From Hawksworthiomyces lignivorus (Eukaryota; Ascomycota; Sordariomycetes; Ophiostomatales; Ophiostomataceae): DNA of 64,000 bases. Location of the stretch: the NCBI GenBank assembly GCA_002917075.1, contig NTMA01000111.1:62001-126000 (forward strand), written 5' to 3'. How positions within the stretch are numbered: the first letter of the stretch is position 1; every line of letters starts with the position of its first letter. Both the position numbers and the translations under genes were made by a program. The notes beneath the pieces were generated by a model. That model saw only the letters and a program-made list of their open reading frames with translations, had not been told where the DNA came from and did not search any database. Shown here piece after piece: positions 10,628 to 23,081 of the stretch.

Positions 10628-12448
10628 ATGGGATCACTGGCCAAGCACTTTGTCAACGACCCGACGGTGCTCGTCAACTCGGCGCTGCGCGCGGTGACGT
10701 ACACGAACCCGGCGGTGGCGCTGGACGAGGAGCACAAGATCGTGTACCGGCGGGAGAGCGCGGCGCAGGGCAAGCCGGCGGTGTCGATTGTGTCGGGCGG
10801 CGGGTCGGGCCACGAGCCCAGCTTTGCGGCCATGGTGGGCCCGGGCCTGCTGACGGCGGCGGTGGCGGGGACGATTTTTGCGTCGCCGTCGGCGGAGCAG
10901 ATCCGCACGGCGATCTCGTCGCGGGTGGCGCGCGAGGCGGGGGTGCTGGTGACGGTGATGAACTACACGGGCGACGTGCTCAACTTTGGCATGGCGGTGG
11001 AGAAGGCGCGGGCGGCGGGGGTGCCGGTGGAGATGGTGGTGGTGGGGGACGACGTGGGCGTGGGGCGGGCCAAGGCGGGCAAGGTCGGGCGGCGCGGCAT
11101 CGCGGGCACGGTGCTGGTGCACAAGGTGTCGGGGGCGCTGGCGGCGCGGGGCCACAGCCTGGCGGAGGTGGCGGGCGTGGCGCGGCGCGCGGCCGACAAC
11201 CTGGTGAGCGTGGGCGCGAGCCTGGAGCACGTGCACGTGCCGGGGCGGGGCGCGCCGGACGCGGCGGACGCGCTGGCGGGCGACGAGGTCGAGATGGGCA
11301 TGGGCATCCACAACGAGCCCGGGTCCGGGCGCGCGCGCGGGCTGGCGCTGCCGGCCCTGGTCGAGGAGCTGCTGCGGCAGCTGCTGGACCCGGCGGACGC
11401 GGACCGCGCCTTCGTCAAGGTGCCGGCGGCGCCGGGCGGCGACGTGGTGCTGCTGGTCAACAACCTGGGCGGCGTCAGCGTGCTGGAGCTGGGCGGCATC
11501 ACGGCCGAGGTGGTCGACCAGCTGGTCGAGGAGTACGGCATCCGCCCCGTGCGCGTGCTCAGCGGCACCTACATGACCAGCCTCAACGGCCTGGGCTTCA
11601 GCATCAGCCTGCTCAACGCCGTCGACGCCGGCCTGGGCCCCGACGGCCCCACCCTGGTCCAGCTGCTCGACGACCCGGCCGAGGCCACCGGCTGGGCCGC
11701 GCCCATCCCCGCGGCCACCTGGCGCGACGCGCCGACGCCGATGGCGGCGGCGTTTAGCCAGAGCAAGCCTGCGGCGACAGCAGAAGCACCCGCCGCTGCA
11801 GCCGCAGCCGCCGCGCCCGCCAGCGGCCTGCAGGTCGACCCGACCGCGTTCCGCGCCGCGCTCGAGCGCGGCCTGCAGCGCGTCATCGCCGCTGAGCCCG
11901 AGATCACCCAGTACGACACCGTCGTCGGCGACGGCGACTGCGGCACGGGAATGAAGCGCGGCGCTGAGGCCATCCTGGCCCACCTGGCCACCTCCGCGTC
12001 CGTCTCCGGCGACGCCGTCGCCGACGTCGCCGCCATCGTGCCCGTCGTCGAGCGCTCCATGGACGGCACCTCGGGCGCCCTCTACGCCATCTTCCTCAAC
12101 GCCCTCGTGCACGCCCTGCGCCAGCAGGCCGCCGCAGCCGGCGGCAAGGCCGCACCCGTCAACTGGGGCGCCGCCCTGCGCCACAGCTCCGAGACCCTCG
12201 CCCGCTACACGCCCGCCCGCCCCGGCGACCGCACCCTGGTCGACGCGCTACAGCCCTTTGTCGAGACGCTGGCCGCCACCAACGACGTGCGCGCCGCCGC
12301 CGCCGCCGCCCTCCAGGGCGCCGAGCACACCAAGGGCATGCAGGCCAGCCTGGGCCGCGCCGTCTACGTCGGCGGCACCGGCTTCGAGAAGGTGCCCGAC
12401 CCGGGCGCCTGGGGCCTGGCCTGCTTCTTCGAGGGCCTGTCTGGCTGA
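10628..12448 (+). CDS. Dihydroxyacetone kinase (ATP-dependent, DhaK-DhaL fusion)
   Basis: This enzyme phosphorylates dihydroxyacetone to DHAP with ATP, as part of glycerol use and DHA detoxification in the cytosol. The single exon encodes 606 residues. The DhaK domain covers about residues 1-340, with GGGSGHEPS near 57-65 and the substrate-binding His in GMGIHNEPG near 228. An Ala-rich linker (about 380-400) leads to the DhaL nucleotide-binding domain, with GDGDCGTG near 434-441 and DGTSGALY near 478. The length matches yeast Dak1/Dak2. The 5' half is unusually G-rich at third positions and the 3' half C-rich, which produces long spurious antisense frames. Tandem repeats lie upstream. An AATAAA-like signal sits near 12553. 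Confidence 0.96.
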   Translation: MGSLAKHFVNDPTVLVNSALRAVTYTNPAVALDEEHKIVYRRESAAQGKPAVSIVSGGGSGHEPSFAAMVGPGLLTAAVAGTIFASPSAEQIRTAISSRVAREAGVLVTVMNYTGDVLNFGMAVEKARAAGVPVEMVVVGDDVGVGRAKAGKVGRRGIAGTVLVHKVSGALAARGHSLAEVAGVARRAADNLVSVGASLEHVHVPGRGAPDAADALAGDEVEMGMGIHNEPGSGRARGLALPALVEELLRQLLDPADADRAFVKVPAAPGGDVVLLVNNLGGVSVLELGGITAEVVDQLVEEYGIRPVRVLSGTYMTSLNGLGFSISLLNAVDAGLGPDGPTLVQLLDDPAEATGWAAPIPAATWRDAPTPMAAAFSQSKPAATAEAPAAAAAAAAPASGLQVDPTAFRAALERGLQRVIAAEPEITQYDTVVGDGDCGTGMKRGAEAILAHLATSASVSGDAVADVAAIVPVVERSMDGTSGALYAIFLNALVHALRQQAAAAGGKAAPVNWGAALRHSSETLARYTPARPGDRTLVDALQPFVETLAATNDVRAAAAAALQGAEHTKGMQASLGRAVYVGGTGFEKVPDPGAWGLACFFEGLSG

Positions 12449-13113
12449 GCCGGGACGGGTGCGAGAGGAAGATGTGCAAAGAAACGGAATTCCTGGGAGA
12501 TACGTGTTTAGGATAGCAACGGCATGAAATTTGTACAAGTCTCGAAGCAGAAACAATAAAAGTAACGCTTGCAATGTCCACCTCTTCATCTACTTCGTAG
12601 TCCTCTCTCCAGGCAAATAATACCGTGTGAGTAGTTGTAATAGCGTAGTATTCACACTGTCTTGAATATGCACATCGTGATTGGCTAAAGCTCTGGCGGC
12701 AGCGGCTTAAGGCGCCTTAGTGCCGCATATCCAGCGACCTCGGGTGAAGCTTTTTTTCTTGCTTTTCCACCAGTCGCCCTTCTTCCCCCAAAGCGTGCAA
12801 ATACAGCAAAATAGCGACGTCAGAGGCCGAGGGAAAACAATTGCCGACGTTGAGCAGTCCTCTCGCCCCAACCCCCCCACCACCACCACCATCCGCACGC
12901 CAGTGGCTTCTGCCCTCCACGTCCCTACGCCGCAAAATCAGAAAAAGCAGAGATAAGACTTGAGCCAGAGACGAACTCCTTCCTACGGCAGATCTAGATC
13001 CGTGACCTCCAGAGAGCGTTTTCGGACCGCTGCCGCCGTAGGAACCACTTCTCAGTCGAATTGAAGGGAGGGAGCACACGCCTCCTCCTTTGAGCGAACC
13101 AGATCCTCTTCCC
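12449..13113. other. Spacer between the DHA kinase and HIBCH genes
   Basis: The spacer starts with the kinase 3' UTR and AT-rich sequence. From about 12880 it holds C-rich promoter or leader sequence of the next gene. No further gene is supported; the minus-strand frames here look like shadows of base composition. Confidence 0.55.
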
Positions 13114-14872
13114 ATGTTGTCAAGGTCCCTTCTCAGCCGTGCTGGCCCTGCAGCAACCGCAGCTGCTGCCGCCGCAAGCAAGACCGCCTCCCGACGCGCT
13201 TTCGCTACCGCCACCGCCGCAGCCAGCCTCCGGTTGGCAACCCGCGCCACCACCACCATGCCCCTCCGCGCCAAGATCCTCGGATCCCAGGTGTCTCCAA
13301 GAGCAAATGTGAGAGCTATTCGCCGCAGGGCTCGGACTGGTGCGCGAGCTTGAGTCTGAGACTAGTCAAGCCTGTGCCTGGCCCTGGGCTGGGGGTCTGA
13401 CTTTGTAGAGTTTGGTTGAGAATGCTGTGCTGACTGCAACGCTGCGACAGATGTCTTCTTCCGCCTCGGACGACCTGTGGAAGGCGCAGGCCGGCGACGA
13501 GCCGGAGGACGTGCTGTTCAACAGCCTGTTCGGGCTGCGGACGATCGAGCTGAACCGGCCGAAGAAGTTCAACTCGCTGAACGCGTCGATGATCCGCAAG
13601 ATCGGCCCGCGGCTGCAGGAGTGGGAGAAGTCGGACATGGCCAACATTGTGGTGATCAAGGGGGCGGGCGACAAGGCGTTCTGCGCGGGCGGCGACGTGG
13701 CGGCGCTGGCCGAGGCCAACATGCGGGGCGCCGAGGGCCAGGCGTGGTCGGCGGACTACTTTGGGCTCGAGTACAAGCTGGACCACCTGATTGCGACGTA
13801 CAGCAAGCCGTACGTGGCGTTCATGGACGGCATCACCATGGGCGGCGGCGTCGGGCTGAGCGTGCACGCGCCGCTGCGCATCGCCACCGAGCGCACCGTC
13901 TTCGCCATGCCCGAGACCAACATCGGCTTCTTCCCGGACGTCGGCGCGTCCTTTTTCCTGCCGCGCCTGCCGGGCGCCGTCGGCACCTACCTGGCGCTGA
14001 CGAGCGAGCGCCTGACCGGCGCCGACGTGCTGTTCGCGGGGCTGGCCACGCACTACCTGCACTCGACGAGCCTGCCCGCGCTGGAGGCGCGCCTGGCCGA
14101 GCTGCGCTTCCGCGACTACGACGACCTGGACACGCGCCTCGACGCCGTCAGCGCCACCGTCGACGAGTTCGCCACGGGCCTGCCGCACGACCAGCCGGCG
14201 CCGCGGCTCGCCGGCGCCCTGCGCGCCGCCGTCGACCGCACCTTTGGCCGCGATTCCGTCGCCGACATTGTGGCCGCGCTCGAGGAGGAGGCCGCCCCCA
14301 CCAATACCGACGAGGCCGTGCGCGCCTGGGCCGCCAAGACGCTGCAGACCCTGCGCCACCGCTCGCCCACGTCCGTCCACGTCAGCCTGCGCCAGATGCG
14401 CGTCGGCGGCGCCTGGTCCATCGCCGAGGCCTTCCGCCGCGAGCACCAGATCGCCGCCCGCTTCATGCGCCACCCGGACTTCACCGAGGGCGTCTCCGCC
14501 CTGCTGATCCGCAAGGAGAAGGGCCGCCCCGCCTGGCAGCCCTCGACGCTCGAGGACGTGCAGGCGCTGCCCGGCGACGTGTCCGAGCCCTTCTTCCAGG
14601 AGGCCGGCGCGTTCCCCGCCGACCCCGCTCCCTTGCAGCTGCTCACCGACCGCGACTACCGCGAGTACCCCTTCCGCCGCTACGGCGTGCCCGCCGAGGC
14701 CGACGTCGAGGCCCTCGTGAACGCCGGCACCAAGTCGCCCCGCGAGGTCGTCAACCAGCTGGTCGGCCAGGCCCGCGGCAAGCTCGGCGTCAAGGAGGTC
14801 GCCGAGGAGATCGTCGCCCGCAAGACCCGCAAGGACGACAAGGGCCTCGCCGCCTGGGTGTACGAAGAGTAA
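13114..14872 (+). CDS. 3-hydroxyisobutyryl-CoA hydrolase, mitochondrial (crotonase fold)
   Basis: The enzyme hydrolyses 3-hydroxyisobutyryl-CoA in the valine degradation pathway in the mitochondrial matrix. Exon 1 starts at ATG 13114 and encodes an Arg/Ala/Ser-rich targeting peptide. Exon 2 is 13409-14872. Two phase-0 donors are possible, GTGTCT at 13291 and the better GTGAGA at 13309, giving 546 or 552 residues. The acceptor TAG follows a CTGAC branch-like string. The crotonase core is clear: FCAGGDVAAL (CoA/oxyanion), MGGGVGLS, and PETNIGFFPDVG carrying the catalytic acidic residues. The C-terminal ECH_2 part includes the REHQIAARFM and VSALLIRKEKGRP segments. Length and motifs match yeast Ehd3 and human HIBCH. 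Confidence 0.93.
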
Positions 14873-17800
14873 AGCAGGGCGACGAATGGAGAGAGATGAA
14901 TAGAACGGAAACAAGCACCAAAAAGAGAGAGAGAGCAGAGACTACAGCAGGAAAGCCACAGCGGCCGGCCGGACAGGACTTGCGTGTATATATAAGAGGC
15001 GGGGCCGCTTGGAATGTGTACGGACAAACGAATCGCAACTTTTAGAGTTATATACTCAAAAATAGAGGATCACTGTGAAATAATTCATCTGGAACGGTGC
15101 GCAGACCAAGTAGAGTTGCATGTAGGTAGCAAAGTCTTTGTAAGAGTGTGACTCTCACTGCTAGTTCTGAATATCTACTGTTTGTGACTCCTCTCCTCTG
15201 TAGCGTATACTTACGATGTATTTATGCTTAAGCCATTTCAGAGGAGGGTGTCTGAGATGAGGCAATAAGTTCACAGGGTTCTCAATAGCAGAGACAGTTA
15301 ATGTGCCCTGAACTACGGCCGTGGAATGTTGCGTGTTCTCTATGAATTTGATGGTTTTTGTTGTGAATAGATGAATGGTGATAAAATGGTGTTATGTGAT
15401 TGGCGAAATGGATTTATGGGCGGAGCGGCGGACTGAAAGTGGATTTTTATTTTCTATTTTTTATTTTCCTCATTTTTTATTTATTACGGAGAGTTTTGGG
15501 GGGCAGGAGCGATGGTTGCCTAACGATGGGGAATTTATTCTTTTTTTTTTTGCCTTATAAAAAGCGTCATTTCCGTCGCTGAATGCTTAAAGGTTAGAGA
15601 AAATAGAACCAACGAGGCGGCAAATGAGAGTGCGAAAATTTTTGGGGCGGAAGGCGGGGAGGGGGAAGGAAAGAATGAAAGGAAAGAGCGATTGCCCGTC
15701 ATCCGCAGATCGCGACATCGGGAAAGAGCATCGAAGAAAAAAGCAATAATAATAAGTTTATTACACTTTGGAAGGAACGGCCAGATGGGATAGGGTGGCT
15801 TCAGTGGGTGGGGTGGATGATGTGTGTGTGGAAGGGTTGGCATGGCATGGCATGTGGGATGCATCGCTGGCTAAGTGTGAATAAGTCGGTCGAGATGGTG
15901 AGATGGATGGTGAATGGCGAAACTCTCCTCAGCAGATGTGGAGATCATCATTGGGGGAAGACAGAAAGGTGGAAGACGGAAGGGGGGCAGAGCAGCAAAA
16001 AGGGCGAGGCTCGAGGCCACGAAGATAACGGAGTTTAGGTGACGAGAGGCAGCAATGGGGAAGTGCGACAGAGCAAGGTAAGGACGGCCGCCAAGAGGCA
16101 CGAGAGGCACGAGAACAGACACTTCAATGACACAACGATGGAGAGGGAAGGACAGGAATATATGGAGAAGACTGAGACACACACTCGCACAAAGAGAGAG
16201 AACGGATAGGCATACAACAAGCTTCAACGGGGCGGCTTCTCTTTGCCGGCAGTATAAATAGGAGAGCCGGCCCCTTCGTGGAGGACGACGAGATGGTTTT
16301 TTTCCCAGTTGTGTTTTCTTCCTCTCGTCCCCTTCCAAAGGATCTATCTCCTGGCCTTTCGCCCCGGTCTTTGGACAAGAAAGCCAGTCGCCATCCGAGC
16401 GACAAAAGAGTGGGCGTTTGCTGCTCTGCTTCTTTATCCCTCCTGCTTCCCTTCCCTCCCTCCTCTACCCTAATGGCGATTTAGGTGGGTCGAGACGTGA
16501 TTCGTCATGCTGTCTCCTCCAACACACACCCGACGCCCATCCTTTCTTACTTGATACCAAACATCCCCCTTCCGTGCCGGATGTCCACACGCCACAACCA
16601 TAACTGGCACGAAGCATATTATTATTAGGGAGCCTCTTCAGCTGCGTTGTGCCTGTGGCCCTCCCCCCTCCCCTCCGTTGGCCTGTGGCTGACCTGTGTG
16701 TTACGTTGCGCCCTTGTCGGCAAGCCACAGGCCAGACCCTATTTGGACCAGGACCTGAGCCTTGGTCCAGAAGCAGAAGGCCGTCACCGATACTCCGATA
16801 CCCACTATTTTTACAGTACCTACATACAGAACTACGCCATTTCGACCCCAAACAGAATATAGCGCGTTCACGTGTCTTGGCGCGTCTGACTGAACGGGTC
16901 CCGCTATTGCACTGCTGCTGCTTACGGGTCTGCGAGTGCTTTACGCACCGAAGACAGGGAATTCGCCGAAGCATGCTCCCCACAGCAATCCCAGTCCCAG
17001 TCCACTGACAGAAAGATTGCCTTGGCGCTAAAGAGCCCGCTGTTCCGATACGAATAGATCTCTCTGCAGTGCCTTCTGCTGCTTGTCTTGTTGCTTGTCT
17101 TGTTGCTTGTCTTGTTGCTCTTCTCTTCTGTCCTCGTCTTCTCTTTTGCCTCTCTTTTGCGTCACTTCTGCGTCTCATTTCTTACCTTTGCCTCCCTCTC
17201 TTTTTTTTTCTATATTTTAGTCTGATCTTTCAAAGCACACATTCTCTTCTTGAGTTATTTTTGCTCTCTTTTTGTGGTCGTTCTTTTTCTCTGCTGAGCT
17301 GCTCTTTAATTTTATTTTCTGGGCTCTGGGTCCTTTCTTATCCACCTATTGCCCGCCCTGGCCGTGCCTAGTCGTACCTGCTACAGCAACGGGGTCTCAG
17401 CGTGCCTACGTGCGCTGAAAGTCGCTGCACCTGCCCCACAACAAAAGTCAAAGAGGACTGCGGACTCCACCCAATTTAGCGCCCGCCCCGTCGTGAGAAA
17501 GGCACAGGTCCCCAAAGGGTCGACGCGAACCTCACGCGCAGCAAACAAGCAGCCAAAAAGAAAAAAAGACACGAAAACGACGCCATGAGCCTTCCAGCCT
17601 CTTTAATTCCACCACTGCACGTCTGCAATTGAACTCTTCCTCTCCAATCTTGACCTTTTGCTCTTGCGTTTTCCTTTGTCATATTCTCTTTTCGTTTCCT
17701 TTCTCTATCATTACTTTTCTTTGTTGTCTTGTCTCGACTCTTTCTACTTCGCCATTCATAAGATATCTCTCATCCACCCCTATTTCTTGTCTTGTTTTCA

Positions 17801-17959
17801 CGACGTCTTCTCTCGCACGACCTCGTCAGAGACAACAACAACTGCAAACGACCCACAGCAGCCCTTTCGTCAACTACGACTTCTTCTGCAGCGCATATTC
17901 CTTCCATGGGCTTTGGTCGCTTGCGGACATAGGATCGTCACAAGTCGCTCGCAGACACC
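14873..17959. other. 3.1 kb spacer upstream of the Ams2-like gene
   Basis: I see no supportable gene. The first 1.2 kb are AT-rich. From about 17060 to 17959 the plus strand is strongly pyrimidine-rich, consistent with a long promoter and 5' UTR of the Ams2-like gene. A TATAAATA string sits at about 16254. The minus-strand frame at 16465-17178 is Arg/Gln-rich from repeat sequence and resembles no family. Confidence 0.55.
17081..17116. repeat. 12-bp tandem repeat, three perfect copies
   Basis: GCTTGTCTTGTT is repeated three times without change (17081-17092, 17093-17104, 17105-17116). It lies in the pyrimidine-rich region about 850 bp before the Ams2-like start codon. Confidence 0.9.
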
Positions 17960-20900
17960 ATGGCGTCGCCCATGACCATGGGCGGCCCCAACGGTAACGG
18001 CTGGATGGGACCCGCGGCGAGCCAGCAGCAATCTGGACCTGCCGTCCCCAGCGAGGCAGAAGAGGCTGGCCTGCAAGTCCGGTCAATGGGCTGTACGTGC
18101 CTCGTGGTGTTCTCTTTGTGCTCCCCGCCGTCCTCCTGCTCTCTATGCTAACTCGTCCCAAAGTGAAAGTCCACTACACCTTTGACAAGGACAGCCGGGT
18201 CAATTGCTTGGCTCGCTGGCCGCAGACCCTTCAGGTGCAGGCTATCCCCATCGACGAGCGCAACTGGATTGGTGTCGTCGACCTTCGAGTCTGCGTACAG
18301 GCCATTGCCCAGTGCAGCCCGGAGCTGCTTGCTCAGAGCGCCCACGACTACGCTATCTACGCCTTTGACTACTCTGAGCCCGACACTCCGTTGGTCGGCC
18401 AGGGCATGCTGTCCTGGGCCCTGGACAACCCATCTTCTTCCGCTTCACCGCCACCGCTCGACGACGGCAGCAGCAAGCTGGTCACCGGCCGCGTGACCAA
18501 AAACATGCTGGCCATCTTCGGCAACGGCGTCCGGGAGACGCTCGAAGTCAAGCTCAAGCTCACAGAAGTCGCCCGCATGGTGCGCCACGACAGCGGAAGC
18601 AACAGCGGCAGCGATGCTCCGCAGTCTCAGGCCCGGAACGCTCCGACCCCCACCGACACAACAGAGTGGAACTCTTTCCTCCAGGCAAACCCGGCTCTCG
18701 GCCGGTCAGCCAGCATCTCCACGATGCAGTCGCCGAGTCTGGCACCAGCTCGGCCAGAAATGTCTGGTTTCCAGCCGAATCTGGCCGCCGGCCCATCTGC
18801 TTCCTTTGACGCTGGTGCGCGGTCAATGTCCCGGCCAGCATCCCGGCCAGGCTCCAGACCTGGCTCACGCCAGTCTTCAGTGGCTCCTGCATACATTCCT
18901 GTCAAGGGCGGCACTCCACCTTTGCTGGCTCCCAAGCCGCCTGCTTCTTTCGCAGCAGGATCTCCCCCGATGACGTCTGCAGCGCACGAGGACCCTGTGA
19001 GCGCCTCTACGCCGCCGGCTGAGTTTGCACAGCTCAGAGACGTCGGCTCGCGGCCGTCTCGGCCGTCGTCTCGCTCATCTCGTTCTAGGGTACCCACTGG
19101 TAGGCCACGTGGCCGTCCAAGGAAGAGGCAGCCAACGGACGGGAACACGTCTGCAGCAGAAGAGATCCCGACAGATGCGGATGCTGATGACGCCCACAAG
19201 AAGAAGCGAGCAAAGATCACAAAGGCGGACTACCCAGTTCGGACGTCTCTAGATGCGCCTCCAGAGTCGCTGCGTGTCGCTGCTAGCACGTCCGGCTCTC
19301 TTCGCACTCTGCGGCCGATTATGGCAGCACCCACTCCTGGCGGCGAAGGCAGCGCCGCGCCGGGCTCGCACCTGCAGGAATTTCCCAGAGCCCCCACGCC
19401 CGTCCCAAGGGGCAGCGAGCCTCCGAGCCAGCACCACGTGAGGAAAATGCTGGCCCAAAAATCGCGCCGCGAATCAATGGCCGACTTCGATTCGAGCACA
19501 TTCCAAGATCATCTGTACTCGCGGTCTGTAGGCGGCCAATCGCCAACAGACTCGATTGCTCCCTCCCCAGAGAACTACACGCCCGAGGACAGCCCGGCAG
19601 ACATTGGTTCGTCGCCGCCTGTTCCTCGGTCCACAACATACGTTCCACAATCTAGCCCCATGCCATCCAGCCCCATCTTGCCTCCGATGCCGATGCCGCG
19701 GCCGCCACCTGATTCTGGCTTCATGAGTGGCGGCATGGATGATCTCTTCGACGAGGACGACTGCCTCAACGAAAACATGCCGCCTCCTCCCACACCGCAG
19801 GAAACTACCGCTCCCACCCCAACACCAACGTACTCGCAACCTCTTCCTCCGTCCGACGCCGTGGCCCCTGGCCCAAACCCCACCGCCCCTGCCAGCACCG
19901 CATCTGCTGCGTCTCGTCCTTCTAGGCACTCTAGCCAACCGCCCAGCCGAAAAGCCAATTCTCGCTCCAATGAGCAATTTCCCTTCTTGACCATGAACCC
20001 GGGGCCGCCCGAGCTTCTTCCTGTAACGAGCATCTACAACCCGCCGTCGCAACACAAGTCCCGAACTGCAAAGGCCCAGGCATCTGGAAAAGCACCTGTC
20101 GCCTCATTAACACGGTCTCATTCAGAACCTGCTCACGCCAACCAGCAGAAACAGCAGCAAAAGTCTCAATCTGCTCAGATGCCACTTCCACTGCCATCGG
20201 ATGCGGATCAACTTGCAGCTGCATCGTTAGCAGGTCCCGGGGACGCTGAGCTGCCGCTGCTGGGGTTTTCATTGACAAAGTCTGCGCTGAAAGCTTCGAT
20301 AGACGTCCCGGAAGACATGACCGAGCTGGCAAAGCTTCTCGCTGCCGTCGATGAGAGAGACAAGATGTCGGCGGCTAGTGCGTTTGCTGCCAAGTCCGCC
20401 GCCGCTTCTGCTTCTGGCAGCCTGGGAACGGCACGGTCGCCACCAGAGCAACTAACGCTGCCGCAGCAACCGACAAAAGAGATGAGCAGCTTGGCAGCAG
20501 AAACGGCCGTTGCTGCCTTCTCCGCTAGGACCACGGCAATTCCTGCGAGTGATCCGCCTTCGCTTCCTCCCCTGACCCTGCCTTCTCTACCACCCCCACC
20601 TACAGCGTTCTCCGAGGCACCCTGCCCACCGAGCGATATCGAGCAGCCAAGCGGACGGTCCAACAAAAACTTGGTACGCAAGGCCGCCATTCGGGAACGC
20701 CTGCAGAAGGCCATCGAAAGCGGTGAGATGCCTCCGTTCTGCCAGAACTGTGGCGCAATCGAGACGCCCACCTGGCGAAAGATGTGGACACAGGATCACG
20801 AGGGCGAGCCGCGCTATATGGAGTTCTCGGAGAAGCCAGGCCAGGTGACGGCAATTGACATTCTCGAGAGGAACGAAGAGGGCAAGACGACCCGATACCG

Positions 20901-22457
20901 CCTGGTCAAAAAGACGCTGGGATCGGCAGAAGATAGCAAGCTCTGGACACAGATGCTTCTCTGCAACCGTGAGTCACATACCAAAGCAGTGCTTTGTACG
21001 CCCGTTGCAGAATCCGCAGTTCTAACACATTGTTTTTCATCCATCTAGCTTGTGGTATTTGGCTTGGAAAGTTCAAAAGCCACCGCCCGTCGGACAGATG
21101 GGACAAGGACGCCTCCCGGCTGAACCAGCCGCGAAGAAAACGGGATTCAAAGAGCGGCTCTAGGAAAGCGCGCACGAAGAGCGACTCGCAGCTTCAGCCA
21201 ACTTCCGAGGCCTACTTCACGACGGATCCGATCGGACCCGATGATGCTTCCGCTGTCAATACGTCGGCATCGCAGAACGCATATTCTGCGGCGCCGGTAG
21301 CACCAATGCTTTCGCAGTCGGACTCTTTCAACTTCTCCTTGACGCTACCTGCACCGGCTCCAGCACCAGTGCCGGCAGCCCCGGCCGCGGCAGAGAACCT
21401 AGAAGCCAAAGCAGCGGGGGAACATGCAGACCCTAATCAACTTCAGCAGGCTTTTCGGGCAGGGTCTAACCGGGGACCTGCCTCAAGCGACGGCTCTGCG
21501 GAGCGCCGTCGCCTAGGTTCGGCACACTCCAGGGGGAGCGGCACTGCAAACAGCCCAATCTCGGTCGACGAGCACTTTGGCACGACCCGGCGTCTCCTCT
21601 TCCCTTCGCCCCGCAAGGATGGCGTGCCAAAAGTCCTGGGCGAGCTGACTGCCAACGTTCGGCCTGCTGTGGCGGCTGACAAAAAAGAGGACGAAGGAGA
21701 CGAAAATCTCGCGGCTGGCGGTCAGAAGAAAGGCAAGGCAGCAGCGGGTGATCATGACGACATGGCCGATCTCTTTGGCACGCCGCCACCAACCATGCGG
21801 CCTTCGACCCCCCCGCCGCGATCGGGAGGCAATGGATCGTCTGCTGCTGCCTCAACTGGCCCTTTCAAGACTCCTACCCGCCCCACGCCGAGCCATCGAC
21901 CCATTACCAGAAGCATCTCCAAATCTATTCGCTCCGGTGTATCCTACCCGAAGTCACCGTCAGAGGGACTCATGATGCTTCAGCGCACGCCATCGAAGAC
22001 GCCGCGGTCGGTTTCCAGCAGCGCTAAGAAACGACGCATGGCATCACTGACACCGGGCCGACAGCAGACGCTGAATGCGCCCTTCCATCTTGACGGTATG
22101 CCCTTCGACACGCCCTTCACATCGACGCTGAACCAGCTTTTGTCCGAGGCGAATGACTTCACAACCGGCTCACCATCGCATGGTCTGTCGGAGCTGGATC
22201 TTGCCGGCCTCGCGAATCTGGACAACGATGGGCTGGCTGCCGGCTATAACGGATCGACAACCAGCATTGACTTTGGTTCTTATCTCGAAACGGATCTGGT
22301 GATGCCTAGCTCTTCTCCTCTGCTGAGCCGCAAGGGCGTTCGCCCGCACCAGCACGTAGCATTCGGCGAGGCTCTTACTTTTGAAGCGAGCGAGTCTCTG
22401 TGGACGGATTTTAGTGAAGCGATGCAAGGCGACGAAGCAGTTGCCGAAAGAGCTTGA
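17960..22457 (+). CDS. Ams2/Spt21-like protein with a GATA-type zinc finger
   Basis: Exons are 17960-18092, 18164-20968 and 21049-22457 (introns 71 and 80 bp), giving 1,448 residues. The N-terminus (about 45-195) is a conserved globular region with KVHYTFDKDSRVNCLARW, typical of the Spt21/Ams2 N-terminal domain. A long disordered Ser/Pro-rich middle contains an AT-hook-like GRPRGRPRK. The zinc finger begins CQNCGAIETPTWRK near residue 910 and closes with CNPCGIW, with 70 residues between the cysteine pairs. Intron 2 falls inside the second pair. The C-terminus is disordered, with a basic patch after the finger. S. pombe Ams2 is a cell-cycle GATA factor for histone genes and CENP-A loading, and Spt21 controls yeast histone genes. 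A role in histone expression is inferred from family only. Confidence 0.85.
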
Positions 22458-23081
22458 GCAAAGCGTTTCCTGCCAGGCTTCATTTTTCTTATTGTTATGC
22501 ATGTTTGTTAACGATACCATTCATATCATTTCGGCGTCTTGGTGACTATGGCAGTAGCTAGTCATGTCTTTTTTTGTATGCTATGGGATATTCTTATTTT
22601 TTTTTGCTTTGGACTCAGCGCTATGGAATATTGGCTTCCATGAAAAGTAACGGAAAGGGAAATTCTTGGTATCTTCTTAACACACTGCTTGTAGAAGCAA
22701 AAATAAAACATCGTGTTTACTAAAAAACACAAATAAAAAAAATTCCTCATTAAAATGCAGCCTTTAGAAACGTCCTCTATTTTAACTGGTGAATGGATTC
22801 TTAGCTATCTTAAAGAGGCATTGCCTCAGCTTCAACATGATCATTTCTGTAATAGACTTTGCTGCCGTGCTTCGTTATTGTAATTGTTATGTACATCTCA
22901 CTTCCTTGTTTACTCCTTTGTCTTCTTGGCGGAATTAGTTACAGTAGTGCTCCGTGACATTGCTATTTGCAGCTGGGAGACGATGGTAGTCGTTAGGGAT
23001 CGTGACGGTACAACCTGGCAAGCTGCCAGGGCAGTTGTTTAGGACTATTTCCTCGGGGCGTCGACGACTTGGCTCAGCCCG
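22458..23081. other. Convergent 3' spacer between the Ams2-like and RPA3 genes
   Basis: This AT-rich stretch lies between two converging 3' ends and contains several AATAAA-like strings on both strands (for example near 22700-22735). It is likely to hold both 3' UTRs. No gene is seen. Confidence 0.6.

Noticed and set aside
10634..12184. 516-codon minus-strand open frame opposite dihydroxyacetone kinase
   Set aside because: Its residues (Gly, Arg, Ala, His, Gln runs) reflect the GC-rich sense codons; the kinase on the plus strand has clear motifs and fits the family.
13316..14914. 532-codon minus-strand open frame opposite the HIBCH gene
   Set aside because: Antisense shadow of GC-rich codons. 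The plus strand encodes a recognisable crotonase.
16465..17178. 237-codon minus-strand frame in the spacer before the Ams2-like gene
   Set aside because: Starts in a repeat (RATRQATRQ) and has no conserved pattern.
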